DNA from: Choricystis sp. odSpoLacu1
Taxonomy: Eukaryota; Chlorophyta; Trebouxiophyceae
Assembly (NCBI GenBank): GCA_958009055.1
Contig: OY253653.1
Coordinates: 248,001-312,000 of the forward strand
Direction: 5' to 3'
DNA: 64,000 nt
Below the pieces are notes generated by a model. That model made no database searches. It saw only the letters and a list, made by a program, of their open reading frames with translations, and was not told where the DNA came from. A program made the position numbers and the translations under genes. Position 1 is the stretch's first letter, and every line of letters begins with the position of its first letter. Shown here in pieces: positions 39,796 through 49,801 of the stretch.

Positions 39796-41065
39796 TCAAT
39801 TGTCCACCGCCACCGCCGCCACCCCCACCCCCTCCGCCGCGCCGTCCCGCCGCGCCTCCTTCTTGGGCAGCGTGCTCCACACTTCAGCCAGTGGCTCATA
39901 CCACGACTTGTCGAAGCCTGCCTGGGAGCGTGCGCCATCATTGAACGGCCCCCGCACCGTGCCCCGGAAGTGGGTCGCGACGAGGGCCCGAAACCAGGAC
40001 GCCGCGTCGGGGTGCTGCCTTGCGTCCACCGCCCACTCGTCGGCAAGGTGGGGGTCCGCATGCGATATGTCGTACAAGTGCTTGATCCACCTGACTCCAG
40101 CAGCGCAGTGCGTGATTTCTTCGGGGTAGATTGTGTCCGTCAACAGCGCGGCCGACTCGGCATCCCCCGCCTTCTCAAACTTGGCGATCGTGTTGGGCAG
40201 GACGTCCAGGCCACGCGCTTCATGGGTGGCGTGTTCGACGGCTGGAGGGAGGAGAGGGGGTTGTGTGTGTGGGTTTGGCTGGAAAAGCGGCACAGTTTCT
40301 CGTCTCCCTCCTTCCACCCTTCCCCTGCTCTCACCCAACCGAGCCGGCAGCGAGTGCGCGGTGTCCAGCGCGCTGGCCCACAGCGCGTCGTGCGCATCGT
40401 AGGCGCCATAGTGACTGCCCAGGGCGGTGAGGCGGGCGGACAGCAGGCCAAAGTGGCGGGCTTCGTCGTCGGCGAGGGTGACGAAGTCGTCGTAAAACGC
40501 GCGCGGCAGCACGGACGCGTGCGCCCGCCCAAAGCGGGCGATGGCGTCCCAGCCCAGGGTCACGGCCCACGCTTCCACAACGGCCATGGAGTGCAGGATG
40601 CGGCAGCGCGACTCGACGGTGCCGCCGGCTTTGAGACGTTTCACCTGATGAGAGAGAAAAGGGGGAAGGGGGTAAGAAAAAAACGATCCATCTTGCATGC
40701 TCCACACTCTCTTCCTCCTCACACCCACACACCTTTTGAGGGTGAACATAGTTGACGCGGCCGGCTGATGACGGCCGCGTCGGGGGCGGCGGGTCGGCGT
40801 CCGCGTTCCCCGCACTCGGCAGCTCCAGCTGGCCCGCCCGCCACAGCGCCACCGCGGCGTGGCTGGCCGCCACCTTGGCATCGGCGGAGGGGGCGTGCAG
40901 GACGCGCAGGGCGGCGCGGACGAGGGGTTCGCCGGGTTGGGGTGGGGCGAGCAGGTAGGCGGCGGCCGGGTCGCCGGGTTCCACGGTGGGAGGAAAGGCG
41001 CGGGGGGGGGAGATGTGCGTCATGAGGGTGCGTGGGGCGAGGCGGGTGGCCCGCAGAGCTCGCAT
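39796..41065 (-). CDS. DUF455 ferritin-like protein
   Basis: Three exons: 41065-40733 (111 residues), 40644-40335, 40241-39796, with phases 0 and 1 agreeing, 362 residues. The fold is a ferritin-like helical bundle with repeated Glu/His positions: ESRCRILHSMAVVEAWAV, LADDEARHFGLLSARLTALG and YPEEITHCAAGVRWIKHLYD. The ExxH pairs on successive helices suggest a di-metal site. GSHYGAYDAHDALW and ARGLDVLPNTIAKF are family landmarks. Function is unknown in DUF455 proteins generally; a metal-dependent oxidoreductase role is inference. The first intron begins GTGTGTG rather than the usual GTGAGT. Start codons of this gene and the divergent Hsp70-like gene are 162 bp apart. Confidence 0.82.
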
Positions 41066-41227
41066 CGTGGGTCCGGAAAAGAGGGGCGAGTTGTGTTGAT
41101 GAGCCGTCGTCAGTCGGTAGAGCGACGTCGTTGTTTTCGTTGTCGCTCAGCCTCGTGCGAGACGCCTCCTCTCCAGCACCCGCCTCCCAAACACTCACAC
41201 ACACCGTCGACACTCATCCACGTGGCC
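41066..41227. promoter_or_regulatory. Short divergent intergenic region, DUF455 / Hsp70-like
   Basis: The 162 bp must hold both promoters. It contains a TCAGTCGGTAGAGC-like string near 41110, which I do not believe to be a tRNA gene. No other motif recognised. Confidence 0.45.
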
Positions 41228-42821
41228 ATGCGTGGCCGACTGTGCGCTTCGCCGCGCTCAGCCGCGTTGGCGCCACGCCCCCCCATGCGAGCTCCCAGGG
41301 CCGCGCCACCAGACGCGACACCCACGCCAGCCACACCCACCGTCCCCTACGGCGTGGACCTGGGCACCGCCAACTCGGCGGTGGCCATCTACGGGGCGGA
41401 GGGGCCGACAATTGTGCCCGATCCTGACACGAGCTCCGTCAACACGCCGTCCTGGGTGGCGGTGGACCCGGTGAGTGATGAGGGAGCTATGTGTGTTTGT
41501 GTGTGTGTGTGTGTGTGAGAGAGAAAGAGAGAAAGATACGATGAAAACTCACCGCCCCCTCCCTTCCATCAGAAAACTCTGGCCCTCGTCGTCGGCGCAA
41601 AAGCCAAGCGCGCAGCCCCCACCAACCCCTCCAACTCGTACGGCTCCATCAAGCGCCTGCTAGGCAAGCCGTACCGTGCTCTAGACCGTGCTGACGTGAC
41701 ACGTTTAGGCTATGGGGTGGTGGAAGCGTTTGATGGTGCCACCGCGCTGTGGTGCCCCGCGCGCGGGGAGGCTCTCACCCCCGTCGACGCGGCGGGCGCC
41801 CTGCTGGCAGCGCTGGCGTCCCGGGCGGCAGCAGCAGCAGCTGCCGCTCCAAGGGGCGCCCCCCTGGGCGGCGCCGTCGTCACCGTGCCCGCCGATTTCG
41901 ACGCGTCCCAGCGCGCCGCCGTCCTCGCAGCAGCCGCCGCGGGCGGCCTCGGCACCAACGTGCGCCTGCTGCACGAGCCTGTGGCGGCCGCCATCGCGCA
42001 CGGGGTGGGGGGGGGGGCGGGTGGCGCCGGGTGTGGGGGGTGGTGGCGCGTCCACCACCACTGCCCGTCCTCCTTCCCCCCCTCCCCCCGACGAACTCGT
42101 CCTCGTCGTCGACCTGGGGGGCGGCACCCTGGACGTCGCCATCGTGGACTGCTTTGAAGGCATGCTGGAAGTGGTTGCGTGTGCGGGGGACGCGTCGCTG
42201 GGGGGGGATGACTGGGACGCGGCCCTCGCCGACTGGCTGGCCACCCAGCACCCCGTCGCCGCCGCACTGGCCGCGGTGGGGGCCCGCTCTCCCGCCGCCC
42301 GCGTCCGACTGCTGGCCGCCGCGGAAGCCGCCAAGATCGAGCTGACGACGGCGGAGACAACGGCCGCCGCGCTGCGCGTCGTGGAGGGGGCCCCCCCCGT
42401 CAAAGTCGCCCTCACCCACGCCCGCCTGGATGAAATGACGCGCCACCTGGTGGACAGGGTGTGGGTGCCGCTGAGGCGGGTGGCGGACGAGGCGGGCGTG
42501 CGGCTGGCGAGCCGGGGACCCGGGGCGGAGGCGGAGGCGGAGGAGCCGTCGTCGTCATCGCCATCCCTCTACGCCACCCCACCCCGCACCATCACGCGCG
42601 CCATCCTCGTGGGTGGCGGCACCCGCGTCCCCGCCGTGGCGGCCGCCGTCGCAGCGGCGGCCGGGGTGGCGCCCTCGGGCGGGGTGGACCCCGAGGCGGC
42701 GGTCGCGCTGGGTGCTGCCGCCTATGCTGGGGCGTTGGCTGGGGCGGGCGGCTCCTTCGAACTGGCGGACGGTGCATACGCTCCCGACCTGCATGGGCGG
42801 GCGAGCGGGTTTGCGGCCTAG
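41228..42821 (+). CDS. Divergent Hsp70-type ATPase lacking the substrate-binding domain, apparent frameshift
   Basis: Two exons, 41228-41470 (81 residues) and 41573-42821, phase 0, about 496 residues. A transit-like leader precedes phosphate-1 PYGVDLGTANSAVAIY. Further on are GGAVVTVPADFDASQRAAV, phosphate-2 LVLVVDLGGGTLDVAIVD, and the adenosine motif AILVGGGTRVPAV. The protein ends soon after the nucleotide-binding domain (GVDPEAAVALGAAAYAGAL), where canonical Hsp70s continue with a linker and peptide-binding domain; neither is present. ATPase-only relatives such as Stch/HSPA13-like proteins exist. The frame changes across an 11-base G run (42007-42017) in a Gly-rich insertion, fitting one surplus base. 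The intron contains a 28-base GT microsatellite near its donor. Confidence 0.82.
41491..41518 (+). repeat. GT microsatellite near the Hsp70-like intron donor
   Basis: A 28-base GT run with one TT interruption, starting 21 bases inside the intron. Confidence 0.93.
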
Positions 42822-42912
42822 TTTTTTGTTTTTGGGGTGTGTTGTGAGGTGTGTGGCCTAGGGAGTGCTGTGAGTTGTCAACAACAAAAACTAAAACAAA
42901 ACTAAACGAAAA

Positions 42913-44074
42913 TCATGCCTTCTTCTTAAAAAATGCGTCCAGGCTGCCCTTCTTGGGCGGCTGCTGTTGCGGTGGCGGCGCAGCAGGCGCAGCAGGCTTC
43001 ACACTCGCCTTCTTCGGCGGCGCCCCACTCACACCATCCTCCTCCTCCTGCTTCCGCTTTTCCGCCGCCCGTCGGAACGCGGCCGCCAGCGTGGGTTGGC
43101 GGGGGTCTCCCAACCACTTGGCGTCACACGCGGAGGATCCAGGGGTGGGTGGGTGGGGGGGGGGAGGGGGGGAGCGAGAACTCAAGGTCGGCGCGCAGGG
43201 GCGCATGGTCCGACCACACCGCCTTCAACTGCTCGCTCGGCTGCAGCACGTCGCACGAGAGGATGCGCACACCGGAAGAAACCAGGACAAAGTCGATGCG
43301 CACGCCGTCATCGCGGGAGCGCGCGTTGGTGCGCTGGTCCCAGCACGTGAACCCGCGCTGGCCGGGGGGCGCGGCCGCCCTGCGCACCCCCGGGTGTGTG
43401 CTCCCCCACGCATCCGTCATGGGGGGGGCCAGCAGGCGTCGCATGGCTTTGACCTCGGCGTGCGTGTAGTCCATGGCGTCGTGGCCAACAAAGGAGCTAT
43501 CATCATCAGACACCATGTTCATGTCCCCCACCACGACCACGTGCCGATTGTGGAGCAGCAAAGCATCCACACGCCTGCGCAACGCCGTCAGAAAGGCAGC
43601 CTTGGCGGCGGCGCTGGCGGGGGTGGCGGCGTTGGGGGCGTACACGTTTATCAAGACAAACGCGCCGTGGTCGGTTTCGAGCGCGCGCCCTTCTTCCCTG
43701 TAGATCAGGGCGGTGGTGACGTCCACGTCAGGGCTGGCGGTATGGTCGGCCGGGTCTTCCGGAGGCAGTGGAGCGGAGTCAGCGGCCACAGGCGTCCACG
43801 GCGGGCGTGCATAGGTGGTCGTGCCGCTGTACCCGAGCCGCGCGGTCGAAAAGCTCCAAAAACTCTCCCAGCCCTCCACACACGCCAGCTCCCGCGTCAG
43901 CTTGGCGGGCGCCACTTTGGACTCCTGCAGGGCGACCACGTCGGCGCCCAGCCAGGCGAAGAAGGTGGGGACAGAGCCGTGTGTGTAGGCCGCGTTGCGG
44001 AGGGTGGGGGGCCAGGACGCCACGTTCCAGGACACGACGCGGGCGCGGGAGGAGGAGGGGGGTGGGTCGGCCAT
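42913..44074 (-). CDS. APE2/exonuclease III-type AP endonuclease with C-terminal PCNA-binding boxes, apparent frameshift
   Basis: About 385 residues from the Met at 44074 (MADPPPSSSRARVVSWNVA). An in-frame Met at 44209 would add 45 residues and is possible. Base-excision-repair nuclease of the endonuclease/exonuclease/phosphatase fold: RVVSWNVAS, the metal Glu in VVALQESK, VLINVYAPN, VVVVGDMNMV, FTCWDQRTNARSRDDG with RIDFVLVS, and the catalytic WSDHAPL. The C-terminal tail has two PCNA-interacting-like motifs, RQPTLAAAF and KKGSLDAFF, the second at the extreme end. A PIP box and tail fit APE2 rather than APE1. The frame changes at a 10-base G run (43155-43164) between nuclease and tail, fitting one surplus base. 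It ends 91 bp from the convergent Hsp70-like gene. Confidence 0.85.
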
Positions 44075-44805
44075 GGGGCGGCGGGGACTGGCCGCGTGGG
44101 GCCTCCGCGCGAGGCGGCCACGCGGTGTGTTGTGGATGGGGAGGTTCAAATTGATCACGCAGTGAACCGACGCGTTTTTTTTTTTTTCCTTCTCCCTCTC
44201 CCTCGTCATTTTGCAAGGCTCCAGCGCCAGTCGACGTGTTTACATAAAGCACGCGTGTGTGTAAAAAGAGTGTCCTTGTTCCCCCCCTCTGCCACCGCGC
44301 CGCACACACACCTTCCCTGTCCGACCACACGCACACAAGAAGAAGGAAAAACGGGGCTGCGGTGATGCACAAAAAACAGGGCCGTTCGCGCCAAAAAGCA
44401 CGGGCAAAAATGAGGGCGCTGCGCGCTAAACTGTGAAAAAACGGGGCGCAAAGAAAGTTAAAAAAATCAGAGTCGTGCGTGTGTTGTTCGTGTGCGGGTG
44501 GGGAGGGTGGGTGGGTGGGTGGGGGGAGGGAAAAACACGCGGGACGCGGCCGACCACAAAACGAACTGGTGTGTGGAGTGCACAAGGAAAAAAGTGAGAT
44601 TTTTTTTTTTTTTGCGTTTTTTTTGTGAGGGGGGTAAGTGTGGAGCATAAGTCGAGTGAAAGGGGGGGGGGGAGTAAAAGTGTTGGGGGTGGATTTCGGG
44701 GGAGCAATCTTGGGTCAGAGCACACCGGGGGGGGGGGGGGGGGGGGGGGCAACAGCCCGATCCTCCCGTCATTTCACATTGTTTTCTCACTCACACACGC
44801 CACAC
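44075..44805. other. Intergenic stretch of 731 bp with a 23-base G run
   Basis: Lies between the start of the APE2-type gene and the 3' end of the R2 gene, both on the minus strand. It contains an A/T-rich promoter-like part next to 44075 and several T or A runs. The G tract at 44727-44749 lies about 55 bp beyond the R2 stop codon. No credible reading frame. Confidence 0.45.
44727..44749. repeat. 23-base G homopolymer
   Basis: Uninterrupted run of 23 G residues, the longest mononucleotide tract seen in the window. On the minus strand it is a C run in the 3' flank of the ribonucleotide reductase R2 gene. G-quadruplex formation is likely on the plus strand. Confidence 0.95.
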
Positions 44806-46845
44806 TCAGAAGTCTTCATTGAATGACAGCTGGTGCTGGGCGGGCGCCGCCCCCAGGGACGCCATGACGCCCGACTTTTGGTACTCGCCCACCCGCTTTT
44901 CGAAAAAGTTGGTCTTGCCCTGCAGCGACAGCATCTCCATCCAGTCAAACGGGTTGGCCGCGTTGTAGATCTTGTCGCAGCCCAGGGCGACGAGGAGGCG
45001 GTCGGCCACAAACTCGATGTAGGTCGCCATCAGGTCGGCGTTCATGCCGATGAGGCCGACGGGGAGGGCCTCCGTCACAAACTCTTTCTCGATCTCCACC
45101 GCCTCCGTCACAATCTCGGTCACGCGCTCCACGTCCAGCTTGTTGTCGAGCAGGGAGTAGAGCAGGCACGCAAAGTCGCAGTGCAGCCCCTCGTCGCGGG
45201 AGATGAGTTCGTTGGAGAAGGTCAGCCCCGGCATGAGCCCCCGCTTCTTCAACCAGAAGATGGCGCAGAAGGAGCCGGAGAAGAAGATGCCTTCCACGGC
45301 GGCGAACGCGATGAGGCGTTCCGCGAACCTGTCGGCGGAGGAGATCCATTTGAGAGCCCACTCGGCTTTGTGCTTGACGGCGGGGACTGTGTCCATCGCG
45401 TGGAACAGGCGGTGCTTCTCGGTGGTGTCCTTGATGTAGGTTTCCAAGAGGAGGGAGTACATTTCTGTGGGGTGGGGTCGGTTGGGGGTGCGGGGTAGAG
45501 GTGAGTGCGGGGTGTCGTTTTGTTTTTCTTTGTTTCTCCCTCCCTCCCACCACACACTCTCTACTCACCCGAGTGGATGTTCTCGATGGCCATCTGGAAC
45601 CCGTAGAACGCGCGCGCCTCCGGAATTTGAATTTCATTCATGAACCGAGAGCCCAGGTTTTCGAGGACAACACCATCTGAAGAAGCAAAGAAGGCCAGCA
45701 CGTGCGACACAAAGTGGCGTTCATCGTCGGTTAGCTTCTCCCAGTGGGCGACGTCGGAGGAGAGGTCGACTTCTTCGGCCTGTGGTGGGTGGGGAGGAGG
45801 GGAGGGGTGGTGGGGTTAGTTTTTTTTTTTCTTCTCTCGCTTCCCGCCCTTGGCCGCTCGCGCCGCGCGCGCCTCAACCCCAACGGCTAGTTTCGGCCAC
45901 AGCCCCTGTGGCGCCACACTCCTCCACCACGCCCACTCTTCTCTTAACTCACCGTCCAGAAGGAAGCCTGTGTGGGGAGAGTGGGGGGGGACACAAAGAG
46001 GGAGGGAGAGGTTAGTTTTTTTCGTTGCGCCAGGGCGACGGCCGTCGCCACGGTCCCACCCTCGCCTCGTCCCTTTTCGTCCGCCTCTCTCACCTCCGAC
46101 TTCTTGTACATGGCCCACACTTCCGGGTACTTGATGCTGTGGGCGTGTGTGGGGGTGGGAGGGGCGAGTGTGAGGCACGTGCCACTCCAACCACCATGGC
46201 GCGCGCACTGCCGACGCCGTGGCCGCGCGAGACGGCGCCGACGGGCGTCGAGCGGCGCACGGGGAGGGCGCCCGCCCGTGAGAGCCGCGACCGCCACCCC
46301 GTCCTCCACTTTTTCTGCCCACTAGAAAGCTAGCCAGGTCCGCCCACGGCCACGGCGGCGCCCACCGCCGGCCGGGGGGTCGGGGGCGGGCAGGGCTCAG
46401 CATGCATTTCGTGCGGGGGCTCCGCGACTGAAAAACGGGGGCGGCCCTCCCGCCCTGCACGCAGGCGCGCCCGCCCCCACGCCCCTCCCAGCCAGCGGCC
46501 GGGACGCCACTGCGTCCGGCTGGTGAGGCGGGGGCAGGCGAGGTGGTCGCAAGAGGCGCAAGCGGCGCAAGGGTCGCGCGCGCTCGTTTTTTTCTCTTTC
46601 GATGTCGCGCGCCCGGCCCGCGCGCGCGCTCGCCACGCGCGGCCGCATGCCGCCCTCCCCACCCCTGCCGGCCCGCGGGCTGCCGTGCACGAGCCCACGG
46701 GTCCCTTCCCCCCGCTTTCAACCACGCCAACTCACGGGAAGGTGCAGAAGCGCTCCGAGTTTTCGGCGAGCAGCGGCTCCGTCAGGTCAAGGGGGTGCAG
46801 GTTGCGGGAGGAAGCCGCGCCGGAGCAGTCGCCGCCAGCGCCCAT
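44806..46845 (-). CDS. RNR2: Ribonucleotide reductase small subunit (class Ia R2) with a 15-nt microexon
   Basis: Makes the tyrosyl radical for dNTP synthesis. Five exons: 46845-46736, 46136-46094 (43 nt), 45967-45953 (15 nt), 45779-45569, 45464-44806; all phases agree, giving 345 residues. The tiny third exon encodes ASFWT, completing the invariant YKKSEASFWTAEEVDLS. Iron ligands: Asp of EEVDLS, Glu and His of AIENIHS, Glu of [11 protein letters not shown], Glu and His of [10 protein letters not shown]. The radical Tyr is in [10 protein letters not shown], whose codons span the last intron. The C-terminal FNEDF is the R1-binding tail. Sequence closely follows eukaryotic R2, so function is secure. 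Start codons of R2 and the divergent ARC6 gene are 185 bp apart. Confidence 0.95.
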
Positions 46846-47030
46846 GGTGTGTGTGAGTGGAGTGGGGGGTGGTGTGGTGGAGGAAAGGGCGGAGGCGTGG
46901 GTTGGGAAAGTGAATCGCAAGAGTGCTGTTCGAACAGAGCAAAATCGCCAAACAAGTCGACGCACCCCCTTCTCCCAACGGCTCTCGCCGCGTCCCTCCC
47001 CTATCCTGCAAGCACACACAACCTCGCACC
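46846..47030. promoter_or_regulatory. Short divergent intergenic region, R2 / ARC6-like
   Basis: 185 bp shared by the S-phase gene R2 and a plastid-division gene, which raises the possibility of joint cell-cycle control. A TTGGGAAAG string lies near 46899; no clear E2F site (TTTSSCGC) was found by eye. Confidence 0.4.
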
Positions 47031-49484
47031 ATGCGTGCCGTGCCCCACCCGGCCGCCCGCCCCCGCCCGCGCGCCCCCACCCGCGGGCGCACCACCCCCA
47101 TCACCGCCGCGGCGCCGCCCTCCGCCCGGGTCGCCCCCACCCCTCCCGGCGCCCTGCCCTCCGCCTTTGAGCTGCTGGGAGTGAATCGGGCGGCTGCGAG
47201 AGCGTCGGTGGCGGCCGCGTATGACAAGTTGGCCAGGGCGGAGTCGGATGCTGATGCCGCATTTTCAAAGGTGCGTGGCGTGTGTGTGTGTGGGGGGGGT
47301 GCAGGAGGCGGCTTGGCCACACTTCACAGCGCCGCACGAATGCTAGACATCGGCTGAGCCCAGGTGGCGGGATGGGAGAGTGCGTGTGGAGCGCAGTGCG
47401 GGGCGCGCCCTCTGACTCCACACGAAAAGATGCGACCGTTTTTCCCTCCAACCCTGCTCCCTCAGCCCGCCCTTCTCGCCCGCGCCCGCGCCCTGACCGC
47501 CGCCGCCGACGCCCTGCTGGCCACCCCCGACGCCCGCATCGCGGCGGAACGGGGGGCGCCGTTGGGGCTGGATGCGGCGGACTCGGTTGGTGCGCTGATG
47601 CTCCTCCGAGAGACGGGCGCCGCGTCCGCGGCCGCGGCCTGGGGGGAAGCCCTGCTGGCCGCCGGCCGGGCGGGCCCCACCCTCACCAAGGATGTGGCCG
47701 CCGCCACCGCCTTGGCCCACTGCGACCTGGCGGCGGCGGCGGTCGAGGCTGGTGGTGAGGGCGCGACCGCGGCCGCCGCGTCGCTCGGGCGGGCTGTCGC
47801 CATCCTCGACGCCGCCCGCGCCGCCCCCGCCCTGCGCGCGGGCGCGGCGGGCGCTCTGGCTGAGCTGGCGCCTGCCGCCGCGGCGGTGGGGTTGCCGGGG
47901 GCGGCGTCGCCGGCGGAGAGAGCGGTCGCGTTTGACACGCTGGTTCGTGCGGCGGCGCGGCCTGCGGGCAGTGCTCAAACCGACCCCCAAAACACCACTC
48001 CCACCCCCCCTCCCCCCCAAATCCGGGCTGCCTGGCCCCACCTGGACGCTGACGAGCAGGCAGCCCTGGTGACGGGGGCTCTGGACGCGGGAGCGGCGCC
48101 CCCCGTGCCGGCTGGTGTTGCCGCGGCTGCTCTCGTTGCCGCCGCCGTCCGCCGCGGCGACCCGTCCCTTGTGGCGACCGCCGCCGACCTCCTCGCCTCC
48201 ACCGCCACCGCTGGCGACAGAGCCCCCGGCGCTGCTGCCGCGGCGGCCGCAGTGGCCCTGCTGCTGGGTGACGCGACCGCCGCGGCAGACGCGGCCGGCG
48301 TCGGCCGCCGCCGCGCGGGCGACGGCCCGGCTCCCGACCCCCGTGTCGCCGCCTTTGTGGGGGGCGTGGATGGCGACGACCCCCTGCCCGGTTTGTGTGC
48401 GTTAACTGAAGCGTTCGTGAAGGAAGCTCTTTCTGCATCGCGCGGTGGCGACGCGCTCGCTGCCTCCTTCACCCTCGACTCTTGGTACGCCTCCCCCGGC
48501 GTCGCCCTGCGCCTGCGCGCGCGCGCGGGGCGGGACAAGGCGGGGGCGGTCGTGGGGGCGGCTGTCAGAGCTGTCAAGGCGGGGGCGGGGAGGGTGGCCG
48601 CGCGCGCGGTCGGCTTGGCGACGGCGGTCAAGACCGCCGTCGCGCGCCGCCGCGCCTCGATCGGCGACGATGGAAGCGACGAAGAGACCACCATCGGCTC
48701 CTCTGCCACCTCTGCCGCGGCTCGCGCCCTGGCGGCACCGCCCGCCCTCACTGAGATCGGGATCGACGCTGCGCGCGCATTGACCGTGGGCGAACTCCAG
48801 GCCGCCGCCGCGGCCGCCGACGCAGCCGGCTGGCGGGACGCCCCCCTCCCCCCCTCCGCCGTGGTGCCGCTGGCGGATGAGGCCGACCTGTGGGGGCGGG
48901 GCGGGGCGCCGAGCACTGGGCGGCGCGCGGCCGACGCGGCGCGCGTCGCGGGCGCGTCGATCCTGCTGCTGGCCGCCGCGGCCGCCGGCTCCCTGGCGGC
49001 GCCCGGGGTGAGGGCGCGGGCTCTCCCCGCGGCTGCCCGCGTGGCCGCATCCGTCGGCCTGCTGGCGGGTCGCTCAGCCCTCGCCGCGCCGCCGCGCCCG
49101 CTCACCCCTGCCGCCGCGACGCGCCTCGTCCAAGCCTTCTCCTCCGCCAAGCGCGCCGCCTGTGGGCCGTCCCACGACGCCTCCGCCCTGGACGCGGTCG
49201 CCACCGGGCGCCTGGCCTCCGAGTGGAGGGGGCGGGCGGCGGACTTGGCGGCCGACGGGTGGTCTTTAGCATACGCGACCAAAAAAGTGGTTGTGTCCTC
49301 CGCACCGTCCCTCCACACGCGCACCGGCAAAGCTGTGTTCCGCGCCTCCGTCACGGAGCGTGCCGTGCTGCGGGACGGCACTGGGGGTGCCGTGGATGAC
49401 GGAGTCGCCACGTACACAGCCGAGTTTGTCGCGCGGCCTGCGGGGGGGGGGTGGCTGCTCGAGTCGGCGCGAGTGGTGGGGTGA
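47031..49484 (+). CDS. ARC6: ARC6-like plastid division protein
   Basis: Two exons, 47031-47270 (80 residues) and 47466-49484 (672 residues), phase 0, 752 residues. ARC6 spans the inner plastid envelope, tethers the FtsZ ring and recruits PDV2. A Pro/Arg/Thr-rich transit peptide precedes a J-like segment (FELLGVNRAAARASVAAAYDKL) without the HPD motif. A long helical Ala-rich stromal region follows, then a hydrophobic helix (ARVAGASILLLAAAAAGSLAA). The C-terminal IMS/DUF4101 domain starts near LVQAFSSAKRAACGPSHDAS and contains LASEWRGRAADL, VVVSSAPSLHTRTGKA and VATYTAEFVARPAGGGWLLE. Order and length (Arabidopsis ARC6 is about 800) fit well; the paralogue PARC6/CDP1 cannot be excluded. This is the strongest green-lineage marker in the window. 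Confidence 0.85.
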
Positions 49485-49801
49485 GCGAGAACATGCTGAT
49501 TAAAAAAGACACTGCGTGAGAGAGAGAGGAAGAAGGACAACAATCAGGCTGATACTGTGCATACGCGCGGCGGGGTTTCGTGGGTTTGGGCGGGGCATTT
49601 GCAAAACAAACAACAAGCGAGAACAAAGACCTCACCGACCTGCGAACACACGCGAAAAGTGGGCCCCCTCTCTCCGGCACGCCCGACACACCCTCCCTCA
49701 TCCTTCACACGCCCAGTGCGACGCGGCACACGCCCAAGAGTTGTCCGCGCCACACGATTTCCCCACCCAAGCTTGTGGGCCTCCCCCACGCCAGACGCAT
49801 A
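49485..49801. other. Intergenic stretch of 317 bp
   Basis: Between two same-strand genes: GA-rich just after the ARC6-like stop, then CAC-rich before the next start. No gene or recognised motif. Confidence 0.4.

Noticed and set aside
41105..41170. tRNA-like A box (TCAGTCGGTAGAGC) between the DUF455 and Hsp70-like genes
   Set aside because: No matching acceptor stem, anticodon stem or B box (GGTTCGANNCC) follows at the right distance.
42007..42100. Intron in the Hsp70-like gene instead of a frame break
   Set aside because: No AG acceptor exists between the G run and the conserved phosphate-2 motif.
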